A stretch of 9,798 bases of DNA from Parcubacteria group bacterium. Its GTDB lineage: Bacteria; Patescibacteriota; Minisyncoccia; JACPCQ01. The notes under the pieces were generated by a model. It searched no databases. It saw only the letters and a list, made by a program, of their open reading frames with translations, and was not told the DNA's origin. The position numbers were made by a program, and so were the translations under genes. Each line of letters opens with the position of its first letter. The first letter of the stretch is position 1. This document shows positions 1-6,664 of the stretch, one piece after another. The DNA is taken from the NCBI GenBank assembly GCA_016179715.1, contig JACPCQ010000030.1:1-9798 (forward strand). The letters are read 5' to 3'.

Positions 1-156
1 CTTTTTTTCTACCGGAACAAGCACGTTGAAAATCTTATCTTCCATTCCCAGCGATTCAATGCGCTGCCGCAGATTTTTGGCAACGGTTTCTTCATAACCC
101 GAATAGGTATGGACCGCGTACCAATTCCGTTCCGTCTGTGTTATTTGTTTTGGCAT
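1..156 (-). CDS. nusG: Transcription termination/antitermination protein NusG, N-terminal part (3' end outside window)
   Basis: The 52 visible codons read from ATG at 156-154 and run off the left edge. The translation contains NWYAVHTYSGYEETVAKNL and ends in VLVPVEKK. This is the opening of the NusG NGN domain (the W-Y-x-V-x-T-Y-S-G-x-E signature), which in the family binds RNA polymerase across the clamp cleft and stimulates elongation. The C-terminal KOW domain lies outside the window. It follows secE on the same strand, the usual secE-nusG order. I chose this start because the next in-frame Met is within the domain and the protein begins just before the family's conserved NWYAVHTY. No Shine-Dalgarno is visible upstream; instead the ATG lies in the centre of a 16-nt palindrome. 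The family call is secure; only the N-terminus can be inspected. Confidence 0.95.
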   Translation of the reverse strand, partial: MPKQITQTERNWYAVHTYSGYEETVAKNLRQRIESLGMEDKIFNVLVPVEKK

Positions 157-163
157 GCCAAAA
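148..163 (-). promoter_or_regulatory. Perfect 16-nt palindrome presenting the nusG start codon in its loop
   Basis: TTTTGGCATGCCAAAA is its own reverse complement. In the nusG mRNA it can form a 6-bp stem (UUUUGG/CCAAAA) with a CAUG tetraloop that contains the AUG. Together with the absence of an SD this could be a translational control element or a protein operator. The structure is seen directly; any function is inferred. Confidence 0.4.
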
Positions 164-237
164 GTTAAGGAGTGTTAACGACTTGTCCAGACTGTCTTTT
201 AAACATAATACATGGCGACAAATAGACTAAGTGCTCG

Positions 238-300
238 GTAAGGTTTTGCAACTACGATTTCATTCGCCCTTGACTCTGAAATTGTAGGCAAAATCCTTAC
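238..300 (-). repeat. Long imperfect hairpin at the secE stop codon, between secE and nusG
   Basis: On the minus strand the arms are GTAAGG-A-TTTTGC and GCAAAA-CCTTAC, closed further in by CTAC-A-ATTTC and GAAAT-C-GTAG. This gives about 21 base pairs interrupted by one bulged A, a mismatch and two unpaired T, with a 16-nt loop. The outer arm contains the secE stop codon (299-297). No T-tract follows, so it is not a standard intrinsic terminator. It could be an mRNA processing or attenuation structure in the secE-nusG transcript, or a dispersed palindromic repeat. The rest of the 140-nt gap (157-237) holds only a TATTAT box near 206 that might be a weak nusG promoter without a convincing -35, and a GTTAA/TTAAC 5-bp hairpin at 164-179. 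Confidence 0.55.
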
Positions 301-485
301 AAAATAAAAGTATTGAGCAAGTACCCAAACACGAAATCCGCAAATCCCAAGAACGCCGCAACAAATACGGAAATACCGATAACCAGCAGCGTAAATCTCA
401 CTGTTTGCTGACGATTTGGCCAGTTGACGTGCCGCATTTCTTTGCGCGTTTCGGTAATATAATTTTTGAGTTTAGCTACCGGCAT
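297..485 (-). CDS. secE: Preprotein translocase subunit SecE
   Basis: This is a 62-residue protein of the single-span SecE type. The N-terminal amphipathic stretch carries EMRHVNWPNRQQT, the family's K-V-x-W-P-(S/N)-R-x-E/Q-T motif at about residues 16-28. One transmembrane helix follows (about 30-58, LLVIGISVFVAAFLGFADFVFGYLL region). SecE clamps SecY in the SecYEG protein-export channel of the inner membrane. I chose ATG at 485 because an AAGGA SD ends 6 nt upstream and the length fits the family. A longer reading from a TTG at 524 would add 13 residues encoded partly by a GC-rich hairpin and is unlikely. It lies upstream of nusG in the conserved order. A likely promoter is at 535-562. Confidence 0.95.
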   Translation of the reverse strand: MPVAKLKNYITETRKEMRHVNWPNRQQTVRFTLLVIGISVFVAAFLGFADFVFGYLLNTFIL

Positions 486-502
486 AAAGCGTCCTTCCTT
501 CT

Positions 503-521
503 TAAAAAAGCCCCGAGCGGG
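503..521 (-). terminator. Short GC hairpin followed by T6 just upstream of secE (possible leader attenuator)
   Basis: The minus strand reads GCCC-GCTCG-GGGC followed by six T. The stem is only about 4 bp, so termination would be weak. No minus-strand gene ends just upstream. If the promoter at 535-562 is real, this hairpin lies at the very start of the secE leader, which suggests an attenuator or a 5'-stabilising hairpin rather than a terminator. Confidence 0.25.
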
Positions 522-534
522 CAATATGGCTTAT

Positions 535-562
535 AGTATAGCAGAACAGTGGAAAAACGCAA
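535..562 (-). promoter_or_regulatory. Candidate sigma-70-type promoter of secE-nusG
   Basis: On the minus strand a TTGCGT -35 (562-557) is separated by 16 nt from a TATACT -10 (540-535). Transcription would start near 528, about 43 nt before the secE ATG. The same TATACT -10 hexamer recurs upstream of pheS and of the tRNA-fMet gene in this window, which supports it. Confidence 0.5.
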
Positions 563-567
563 AACGC

Positions 568-596
568 TTGACGCGGCGGCCGGAAAGATGTATGAA
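568..596 (+). promoter_or_regulatory. Candidate promoter of the small gene at 657
   Basis: TTGACG (568-573) and TATGAA (591-596) are separated by 17 nt. The -35 matches five of six consensus positions, but the -10 only four. A start near 603 would leave a leader of about 54 nt. It runs divergently from the secE promoter. Confidence 0.35.
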
Positions 597-656
597 GACA
601 CTAGAGAAAGCCCTGTATTCCTGTATTTGTCCCCCACGTTACAAGGAGAAAAACGC

Positions 657-956
657 ATGCGAGAAAGCGAGACACTCATACACCTTGAGCGAGATGGGTT
701 TTCTGTGCCCATCGTAGCAGAGGTTGTATTCAGAGAGGGCGGCCTCGTGCTTTCTTTCAGACCGCACGCACATACCGCAAACAATCCCGCGCACGGACTC
801 GCGATAGCTGCCTTGGAACACTGGCACACCAAGTTAAAGGCGGCCGGCGTTGCGGCTACGATCGGGCAGAGGACCACCATGTTCACAGGAACTCTCGTGG
901 ACTATCTCTGTATCCCAGTCACGGCCTCTATGAAAAAAGACGCCCCCGTCGCGTAG
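657..956 (+). CDS. Hypothetical protein, 99 residues
   Basis: I do not recognise this family. I chose ATG 657 over an upstream in-frame GTG at 549 because AAGGAG at 643-648 sits 8 nt upstream. The protein starts MRESETLIHLERDGFSVPIV, then has an alternating hydrophobic stretch (AEVVFREGGLVLSFRP) that looks like beta strands. A His-containing segment (HAHTANNPAHGLAIAALEHWH) probably begins a helix, followed by an Ala/Gly-rich part and a short C-terminal strand (GTLVDYLCIPV). There is no signal peptide, membrane segment or Cys motif; it looks like a small soluble alpha/beta domain. It sits alone, divergent from secE and convergent with gyrB, with its own candidate promoter and a clear terminator, which supports a real gene. 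No function can be assigned. Confidence 0.7.
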   Translation: MRESETLIHLERDGFSVPIVAEVVFREGGLVLSFRPHAHTANNPAHGLAIAALEHWHTKLKAAGVAATIGQRTTMFTGTLVDYLCIPVTASMKKDAPVA

Positions 957-976
957 CACCAATGCTGAAAGCTCCT

Positions 977-999
977 CTTGCAACATGAAGTGTTGCAAG
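977..999. repeat. Perfect 9-bp inverted repeat downstream of the small gene
   Basis: CTTGCAACA (977-985) and TGTTGCAAG (991-999) flank a TGAAG loop. No T-tract follows on either strand. It lies 14 nt before a second, stronger hairpin, so the 3' untranslated region of the small gene carries two tandem stems. It may protect the 3' end or be a small repeat. Confidence 0.5.
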
Positions 1000-1012
1000 C
1001 AGCCCGAACGCA

Positions 1013-1052
1013 AATGCCGCCGAGGTCCAACCCCGGCGGCATTACCATTTTT
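1013..1052 (+). terminator. Rho-independent terminator of the 657-956 gene
   Basis: A perfect 10-bp stem AATGCCGCCG/CGGCGGCATT (1013-1022 and 1034-1043), with two more possible GG/CC pairs inside the loop, is followed after ACCA by T5. The T-tract lies on the plus strand, so it terminates the small plus-strand gene. On the minus strand, downstream of gyrB (which ends at 1118), the stem could still slow polymerase but no T-run follows. Confidence 0.7.
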
Positions 1053-1117
1053 ACATTGGATTCTCAAACTCAATACATAGGACGGACAGTGAGGCAGACA
1101 CACAAATTAAAGCGGCA

Positions 1118-4100
1118 TCATACATCCAAATTTTGCACGGTTTTTGCGTGCGTCTGAATGAAAAGTTTGCGTGGCGCCACCTCCGAACCCATAAGCGTGT
1201 CAAACACTCGGTCTGCTTTTTCCGCGTCTTCAATAGTGACACGCAAAAGTATCCGATGCTCCGGATTCATGGTTGTTTCCCAAAGTTGCTCCGGATTCAT
1301 CTCGCCCAAACCCTTATAGCGCTGGATAATTACTTTTCTTGTCCTTGTCGTCGCCGCTTCTTCCTCACTGGCTTCCTCCGCATCCGAAGGTTCATCTGAT
1401 TGCCTTATTTCTTCTTTTCCTGCACTCATCTCCTTCAACATACTGTTCCGCGCTGTCTCATCGTACGCGTATTGTGCTATTTTTCCTTTTTGGATGCGAT
1501 AGAGCGGCGGCTGCGCGATATACAGATACCCTGCCTCTATCACCGACCGATAATATCGGTAAAAAAACGTGAGCAAAAGCGTGCGAATGTGCGCGCCGTC
1601 CACATCCGCATCGGTCATAAGCACAATTTTGTGATAGCGCAACTTTTCAATGTTGAGGTCATCCCCGATTGCCGCACCCAGCGCAATAATCAGCGCTTTG
1701 ATTTCTTTTGAAGAAAGTGTTTTATCCAGGCGCGCGCGCTCAACGTTTAAAATTTTTCCGCGCAAGGGCAATATCGCCTGGAATCTCCTGTCCCGCGCCA
1801 TTTTCGCGCTGTTGTGCACGAAAACACCAGATGCGAGGGCAAAATTATGTGTACCTTCAACCTCGAGATCAAAAACATCCGTCTTCTTTTTTAATCGCCG
1901 CACAGATTTTATTCGGTGATTATAGTTGATGACTGCTTCCCTGAATGTTTTTTCATCACCACTAAAAAACCTGTTGCAAATTGTTTTGTATCTAATAAGG
2001 TTTTTGTTCTTTGTGTCAATTCTAATTTTATTATATTCGTTGATGTCTATCTCTTTTTTCCTTTGATAAATATCGTGTAAGGTCTGTAGTGCTTTTTCGT
2101 AATATGTTTTGTCGTAGGCTCTTTTCCTTTTTATTCTGAACTCGGGCGTCCACTGCTCTTTTGTTTTCTGACTCCTCCACGCCAATAATCCTGCGTTATT
2201 CCATTGTATCTTTGCTTTTTGGGAATAAATTTTTCTTATTTCAGGATTTTGTATAAAAAATTCTTTTACCCGTTCTGCTTGTCTTGCGCGATGCGTTGGC
2301 TTATTCCAGTAAATTCTTTGAGCCTCGGCCAACATCTCGCGATTCCTTCTTTGATAATCAGGATTATTACGATAGAACTCCAAGAATTTATTTGTCATAT
2401 AAATCTTATAGGAATCATTTTCCCACTGTTTTCTTGCACGAATACTGAGTAGTTGTCGCATTGCGGGACGAGTCATTGCTCTCCTGATTTTTTCACGAAA
2501 TTGAGGGGTTGCTCGCAACGCTTTTAACTTCGCTCTCACCTCCGGGTGATTGAGGGTTTTTTGTGCGTGAAGTGAGTGATGTCGCAGGTGCTGCTCTTTT
2601 GTTAATCGTGTTATGTTTTCGGGACTATTATTTAGTTTATTAAAATCAATATGATGGCGGTATCCGCCATTAGTTTCTTTATAAAACCCTTTTGCAAGAT
2701 TGTATGCATCAGCCAAAAGATGGGTAAAAATCCATTGATGCCTTGCGGTGTCAAAAACTAATTCGTATCCGTCTATAGTAATTGCTCCGCCTATTTTTGA
2801 GAGTTTTCTATGAAGCGGCATGAGAGAGTCGCGTTCTGTTAAATCTTTAGCCATTTTATAGCTCCCGTTTCTAAGCATAAATAAATGATCCGGGGTACAG
2901 GTGATTGTTTCACCGTTATCCAACGTGATGTTTATGACATCTGCATGTGTCTTTGTTTGACGTGGATGTTTGATCAAACCAATACCAACACGGCCATCGT
3001 GCTGTATCGTATAACAATAATTCTTTTTTCCTTTTTCATTTTCTTCCGCAAGCTGCCGAAAACTTACGTTGCGTCCATCAGTTAATGCAATTCGGGTGTC
3101 TCCAGAAAAACAACCTCCGGCGCTGTCGCCTTCCACCACAAAAATCTCCGATTCCTCCGGGTGGCACGACTGACAATCGGCAAGTTTTCCCGGAAGCGCA
3201 AGCCCTTCAAGCGCGCCCTTGCGAAGCACCGTGTCTTTTGCCGCCTTCGCGGCCTTACGCGCCTTCAAAGCCAGGATAACTTTTTCCGCAATGGCGCGGC
3301 CGTCTTGCGGATGCTCCTCAAGAAACGCCGTGAGCGCTTCGGAAAATACGCCCTCCACGACGCTGCGCGCTTCCGGGTTACCGAGCTTCGCTTTTGTCTG
3401 CCCCTCAAACTGCGGCTCGGGAAGCTTAAGGGAGATGACCGCGGTAAGTCCTTCGCGCACGTCTTCCCCCGTAAGATTATCCTCGTCTTTTTTCAGATAC
3501 CCATTCGCGCGCGCAAAGTCATTGAGCGTGCGAGTAAGCGCGGTGCGAAAACCGGTTAAATGCATGCCGCCTTCCGGCGTATAAATATTGTTGGCAAAGC
3601 TTAATTCGCGCGATTGCAAATCTTCCGAGTACTGGAGCGCAATTTCAACAAGCATCTGCTCCGCCTGTTTTTCCACGAAAAAGATTGTCTGCTGTTTTAC
3701 CAAGAAGCCGCGGTTCAAGTGCCGTACATAGGAGCGCACCCCCCCGTCAAAATAAAACGCATGGCTTCGGTGCGCCCGCAGCTCGCTTTCCCGTTCATCT
3801 CGGGCAGTAATACGCACTCCGCGCGTAAGATACGCCTGCTGACGAAAGTGCTCCAATATGCGCTCCCAGTCAAACGCGATGGTTTTGAAAATATCTTTGT
3901 CCGGCTGAAAGATTACGGTTGTTCCGGACCCCGTCGCCTTCCCCGCTTTCTTTATTTTTGCTTTCGGCTTCCCGCGCACATATTCCTGCTCCCAGAGCGC
4001 TCCGTCACGACGCACCTCAATACGCAGCCAGTCGGAGAGCGCGTTCACCACCGAAACACCAACGCCGTGCAGTCCTCCCGAAACTTTATATGACTCCCCG

Positions 4101-4474
4101 CCGAACTTCCCGCCCGCGTGCAGGGTTGTCATTACCGTTTCCAGCGCTGACTTCTTCGTCTGCTTATGTTTTTCCACAGGAATACCGCGCCCATTATCAC
4201 TCACGCGCACCCTGTTGTCGGGAAGCAGTACCATTTCAATTTCCGTGGCATATCCCGCCATCGCTTCATCAAGCGAGTTGTCGGCTACCTCCCAGATAAG
4301 ATGATGCAGCCCGTCCACGCCGGTAGAACCGATGTACATTCCCGGGCGCTTGCGCACCGGCTCCAATCCTTCAAGAACATATATATCCTTTGCGGTATAG
4401 TTGTTTTCCGGCTGGCTTTTTTGTTTTCTTGAGGCGGGTGCCGCTTTCTTTTGCATCTTTTGTTTTCTTGCCAT
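1118..4474 (-). CDS. gyrB: DNA gyrase subunit B precursor with an in-frame intein
   Basis: The 1118-codon ORF encodes a GyrB precursor; removing the intein (residues 455-888) leaves 684 residues, near the family norm. GyrB supplies the ATPase and part of the DNA-cleavage core of gyrase, which introduces negative supercoils. The GHKL ATPase domain shows ADNSLDEA (N66), DNGRGIP (93-99) and GGLHGVGVSVVNALS (about 133-147). The transducer follows to about 400. The TOPRIM domain has the catalytic EGDSAGG (448-454), then after the intein SAKMARDRRFQAILPLRGKI, MTDADVDGAHIRTLLLTFF (D955, D957, D959) and QRYKGLGEMNPEQLWETTM. The tail QTHAKTVQNLDV is gyrase-like, favouring GyrB over ParE. The N-terminus has a short lysine-rich extension; no SD precedes the ATG at 4474. 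It lies 60 nt after pheT on the same strand, so is probably in the pheST transcript. Confidence 0.97.
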   Translation of the reverse strand: MARKQKMQKKAAPASRKQKSQPENNYTAKDIYVLEGLEPVRKRPGMYIGSTGVDGLHHLIWEVADNSLDEAMAGYATEIEMVLLPDNRVRVSDNGRGIPVEKHKQTKKSALETVMTTLHAGGKFGGESYKVSGGLHGVGVSVVNALSDWLRIEVRRDGALWEQEYVRGKPKAKIKKAGKATGSGTTVIFQPDKDIFKTIAFDWERILEHFRQQAYLTRGVRITARDERESELRAHRSHAFYFDGGVRSYVRHLNRGFLVKQQTIFFVEKQAEQMLVEIALQYSEDLQSRELSFANNIYTPEGGMHLTGFRTALTRTLNDFARANGYLKKDEDNLTGEDVREGLTAVISLKLPEPQFEGQTKAKLGNPEARSVVEGVFSEALTAFLEEHPQDGRAIAEKVILALKARKAAKAAKDTVLRKGALEGLALPGKLADCQSCHPEESEIFVVEGDSAGGCFSGDTRIALTDGRNVSFRQLAEENEKGKKNYCYTIQHDGRVGIGLIKHPRQTKTHADVINITLDNGETITCTPDHLFMLRNGSYKMAKDLTERDSLMPLHRKLSKIGGAITIDGYELVFDTARHQWIFTHLLADAYNLAKGFYKETNGGYRHHIDFNKLNNSPENITRLTKEQHLRHHSLHAQKTLNHPEVRAKLKALRATPQFREKIRRAMTRPAMRQLLSIRARKQWENDSYKIYMTNKFLEFYRNNPDYQRRNREMLAEAQRIYWNKPTHRARQAERVKEFFIQNPEIRKIYSQKAKIQWNNAGLLAWRSQKTKEQWTPEFRIKRKRAYDKTYYEKALQTLHDIYQRKKEIDINEYNKIRIDTKNKNLIRYKTICNRFFSGDEKTFREAVINYNHRIKSVRRLKKKTDVFDLEVEGTHNFALASGVFVHNSAKMARDRRFQAILPLRGKILNVERARLDKTLSSKEIKALIIALGAAIGDDLNIEKLRYHKIVLMTDADVDGAHIRTLLLTFFYRYYRSVIEAGYLYIAQPPLYRIQKGKIAQYAYDETARNSMLKEMSAGKEEIRQSDEPSDAEEASEEEAATTRTRKVIIQRYKGLGEMNPEQLWETTMNPEHRILLRVTIEDAEKADRVFDTLMGSEVAPRKLFIQTHAKTVQNLDV
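1811..3112 (-). mobile_element. GyrB intein with HNH homing endonuclease domain (434 residues)
   Basis: The intein spans Cys455 to Asn888 of the precursor, between GDSAGG and SAKM, with Ser as the first C-extein residue. Splicing block A is CFSGDTRIALTDGR, block B is TCTPDHLFMLRNGSY, and blocks F/G end in DVFDLEVEGTHNFALASGVF followed by VHN/S. All catalytic residues for self-splicing (C1, block-B TxxH, His-Asn, +1 Ser) are visible, so it should excise. The middle carries an HNH nuclease (H607/H608, N620, H629 or H632-H633). After it comes a long basic region of about 20-30-residue repeats (NPEVRAK..., TPQFREKIRRAM, NNPDYQRRNREM, NPEIRKIYSQKAK, TPEFRIKRKR), resembling NUMOD-type DNA-binding modules. 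The region from about 1880 to 2900 is visibly more AT-rich than the gyrB exteins, a sign of separate origin. From memory the splicing blocks closely resemble the Synechocystis GyrB intein, at the same site. Confidence 0.95.
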
Positions 4475-4534
4475 AGACAGATTAGGTTGTTAGGTTGTTA
4501 GCTTACTAGCTTATCGGGTTTTTACGTTTTGCGT
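4475..4534. repeat. Short pheT-gyrB spacer with an 8-nt tandem repeat
   Basis: On the plus strand TTAGGTTG occurs twice in tandem (4483-4498), followed by TTAGCTTACTAGCTTA (to about 4514), which repeats TAGCTTA. The spacer has no SD for gyrB and no clear promoter or terminator on the minus strand, so gyrB probably depends on transcription from pheS-pheT. The repeat may be slippage-generated. Confidence 0.4.
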
Positions 4535-6664
4535 TTATTTTCTCACCTCCCACTCCGGCCGCTCCTCAAGCGCGTGAATAATTCGTTTCATAACCGCATC
4601 AACCTCTCCGTCGGTTAACGTGCGTTCATTGCTCTGGAATATCAGATGGAACGCGAGATTCTTTTTTCCCTCGGGAATTTCCTCTCCTTCGTAGATATCA
4701 AAAAGGTCGGTGTCAGAGAGCAGTTTTCCCGCGGTGTTTTCAATAACATCAAGTACTTCAATCACCTTTGTTCCGCGGGGAACCAGGAGCGCGCAGTCCC
4801 GGGCGAGCGCAGGATAGCGTGAGATAGGCTGGTATTCAAGTTCACGGTCCGCGATACCTGCAAGAGCGGGCAGTGATAACTCGCACACCGCAACTCGTTC
4901 TTTTAACTTCATCCGGCGCGCGACTTCCGGATGCAACTCTCCCATCTGCCCCAGCACCGTTTGGTCAACCTTCACTTGCGCGGAGCGATAGGGATGCAGA
5001 AGAGAACGGACCACTTCGTGAAATTCGCTTGCGCTCGCAGGCGCATCATCAAACCAAACACTCCCCGCAAATCCCAGTGACTCTAGGAGGGCGGTAAGCA
5101 CGCCCTTCAACGCAAAAAAATTTTCTCCGCCGACAGAGGGGCGCGCCAAAGCAAACACGACATGCGGTTCTTCAAATACGCCGCGTACCGCGCTGCCCAG
5201 CATGCTTTTCCGGTAAATTCTGCCTATCTCAAATACACGGGATGCGGCAGAACTATCCTGGTTTTTTCGTATCGCATCCAACGCGCCAAAAAGCAGAACG
5301 GGACGCAAATAATGCAGCTCCGGGCGCGTGGGGTTTGCAAGTTCCAGCACTGCTTTTTTTTGTTTAGGTTCTAAGAGCGAGAGGAATTCTTCTCCGACCA
5401 GCGAGTAGGACAGTAATTCAGAGAACCCAAAATATGTCAGGCGGGTATGTACTTGTTCGGACCATTCATAGAACCGGTCAGACGCGTCCGGCGGCCCGAC
5501 CTTAAAGACGGTCTCTGGAGCAATCTTGTCATATCCGTATATCCTCGCAACTTCTTCCACAATATCTTCCTCCAAAACAAGGTCGGGGCGGAAGGAAGGC
5601 ACCCGCACATCCCACGCGGCCGCAGTACCCGATATAACGCGCAGTGAAGCAAAAAGTCGCCGTAAAATTTGCGTCACTGTTTCTTTTGGGACCGTCCCGC
5701 CAAGCAATGATTCAATGCGTTCATGGCGCAATCGGATGGTTGTCCTTTTTTTCAGCCCGTTGTACGCATCAAGCATTCCCCGCAGTGCTATTCCTCCCGA
5801 CGTTTCCGAAATAAGTGCGGACAGTTCTCCAAGCACGACAGGCGTCTCGTCGGGATCCACCCCTTGCATAAAACGCACTGCGGCGGCGGTACGGAGTCCC
5901 AGCATCCGCGAAGTGCGGCGCACGAGCGGACCCGAAAATTGCGCCGCTTCAAGTATGATTGTAGTAGTTTTTTTAGTTACTTCCGCCTTGCGTCCGCCCT
6001 TTATCCCGGCAAGCCCCAGTATGTCGCCCTCCCCGTCCGAGATAACAAGCATCTCCGAATTAAGAACATAATGCTTATCCTCCAGTGAGGTAAACCCTTC
6101 ACCTCTGTCGGCACGACGAATAACGAGTTCGGGAAGAGTCGGATTTTTTTTCTTGCTGCGCTGTCGGAGCGGAGCGGGTTTTCCTACCCGGTCATAATCA
6201 AAGACGTGTATCGGGTGGCCGGTTTTCAGCATGATATAGTTTGCCGCATCCACCACGCTGTTGATAGGCCGGAGGCCGGCGGATTGCAACCGCGCTTTCA
6301 GCCACTCCGGAGATTCCCCAATACGCACCTGTCGCATCATGCGCAGCGTATAACGCGGGCAGTCAGTTTTTTCTTCCACGCGCAGACAAAGTTGTTTATC
6401 AATCCGCTCGCGCGATTCTTTTACTTTCACCTTGCGCATCTTGGGTTCTTTTCCGAGCAACACGCCGATTTCCCGCGCCATGCCGTCATAGTGCTGTGCG
6501 TCCACTGCACGATTGGAAAGAATATCAACGTCAAGCAGGTAGTCCTTTCCTTCCCGACGCACATTTTCTGTCTGAAATGCGCGGAGCGTAAGCAGTTCCG
6601 CAAGTTTGTACGGGTCGGGCAGTGACGGAAAATATGTTTTAAGCCAATTATATGAAAATATCAT
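4535..6664 (-). CDS. pheT: Phenylalanine-tRNA ligase beta subunit, compact form
   Basis: This 709-residue PheT is the non-catalytic and editing subunit of the (alpha-beta)2 phenylalanyl-tRNA synthetase. I chose ATG 6664 because the protein then opens MIFSYNWLKTYFPSLPDP, matching the family start; an ATG at 6712 adds 16 residues from repeat-like DNA. Domains: short N-terminal segment (1-70); B3/B4 editing domain (about 100-290, with LRPINSVVDAANYIMLKTGHP, DGEGDILGLAGIKGGRKAEV and LGLRTAAAVRFMQGVDPDE); B5 (about 305-378, PSFRPDLVLEEDIVEEVARIYGYD); B6/B7 (about 395-600); FDX-ACB anticodon-binding domain (about 615-709, SRYPALARDCALLVP). The EMAP-II-like tRNA-binding OB domain normally inserted near residue 38 is absent: TENV runs straight into DYLLDVDILSNRAV. 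The start overlaps the pheS end by 17 nt; no SD is visible. Confidence 0.95.
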   Translation of the reverse strand: MIFSYNWLKTYFPSLPDPYKLAELLTLRAFQTENVRREGKDYLLDVDILSNRAVDAQHYDGMAREIGVLLGKEPKMRKVKVKESRERIDKQLCLRVEEKTDCPRYTLRMMRQVRIGESPEWLKARLQSAGLRPINSVVDAANYIMLKTGHPIHVFDYDRVGKPAPLRQRSKKKNPTLPELVIRRADRGEGFTSLEDKHYVLNSEMLVISDGEGDILGLAGIKGGRKAEVTKKTTTIILEAAQFSGPLVRRTSRMLGLRTAAAVRFMQGVDPDETPVVLGELSALISETSGGIALRGMLDAYNGLKKRTTIRLRHERIESLLGGTVPKETVTQILRRLFASLRVISGTAAAWDVRVPSFRPDLVLEEDIVEEVARIYGYDKIAPETVFKVGPPDASDRFYEWSEQVHTRLTYFGFSELLSYSLVGEEFLSLLEPKQKKAVLELANPTRPELHYLRPVLLFGALDAIRKNQDSSAASRVFEIGRIYRKSMLGSAVRGVFEEPHVVFALARPSVGGENFFALKGVLTALLESLGFAGSVWFDDAPASASEFHEVVRSLLHPYRSAQVKVDQTVLGQMGELHPEVARRMKLKERVAVCELSLPALAGIADRELEYQPISRYPALARDCALLVPRGTKVIEVLDVIENTAGKLLSDTDLFDIYEGEEIPEGKKNLAFHLIFQSNERTLTDGEVDAVMKRIIHALEERPEWEVRK

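Noticed and set aside
157..296. A tRNA gene in the secE-nusG spacer, as in some bacteria
   Set aside because: The paired segments form one long hairpin, not a cloverleaf, and no T-loop consensus is present.
3161..3584. Long plus-strand open frames opposite gyrB, also at 3614-4299
   Set aside because: They are antisense to conserved GyrB coding sequence, have no SD and no recognisable protein features.
5526..6071. 181-codon plus-strand frame opposite pheT
   Set aside because: It is a Ser/Arg-rich shadow of the conserved PheT frame without initiation signals.
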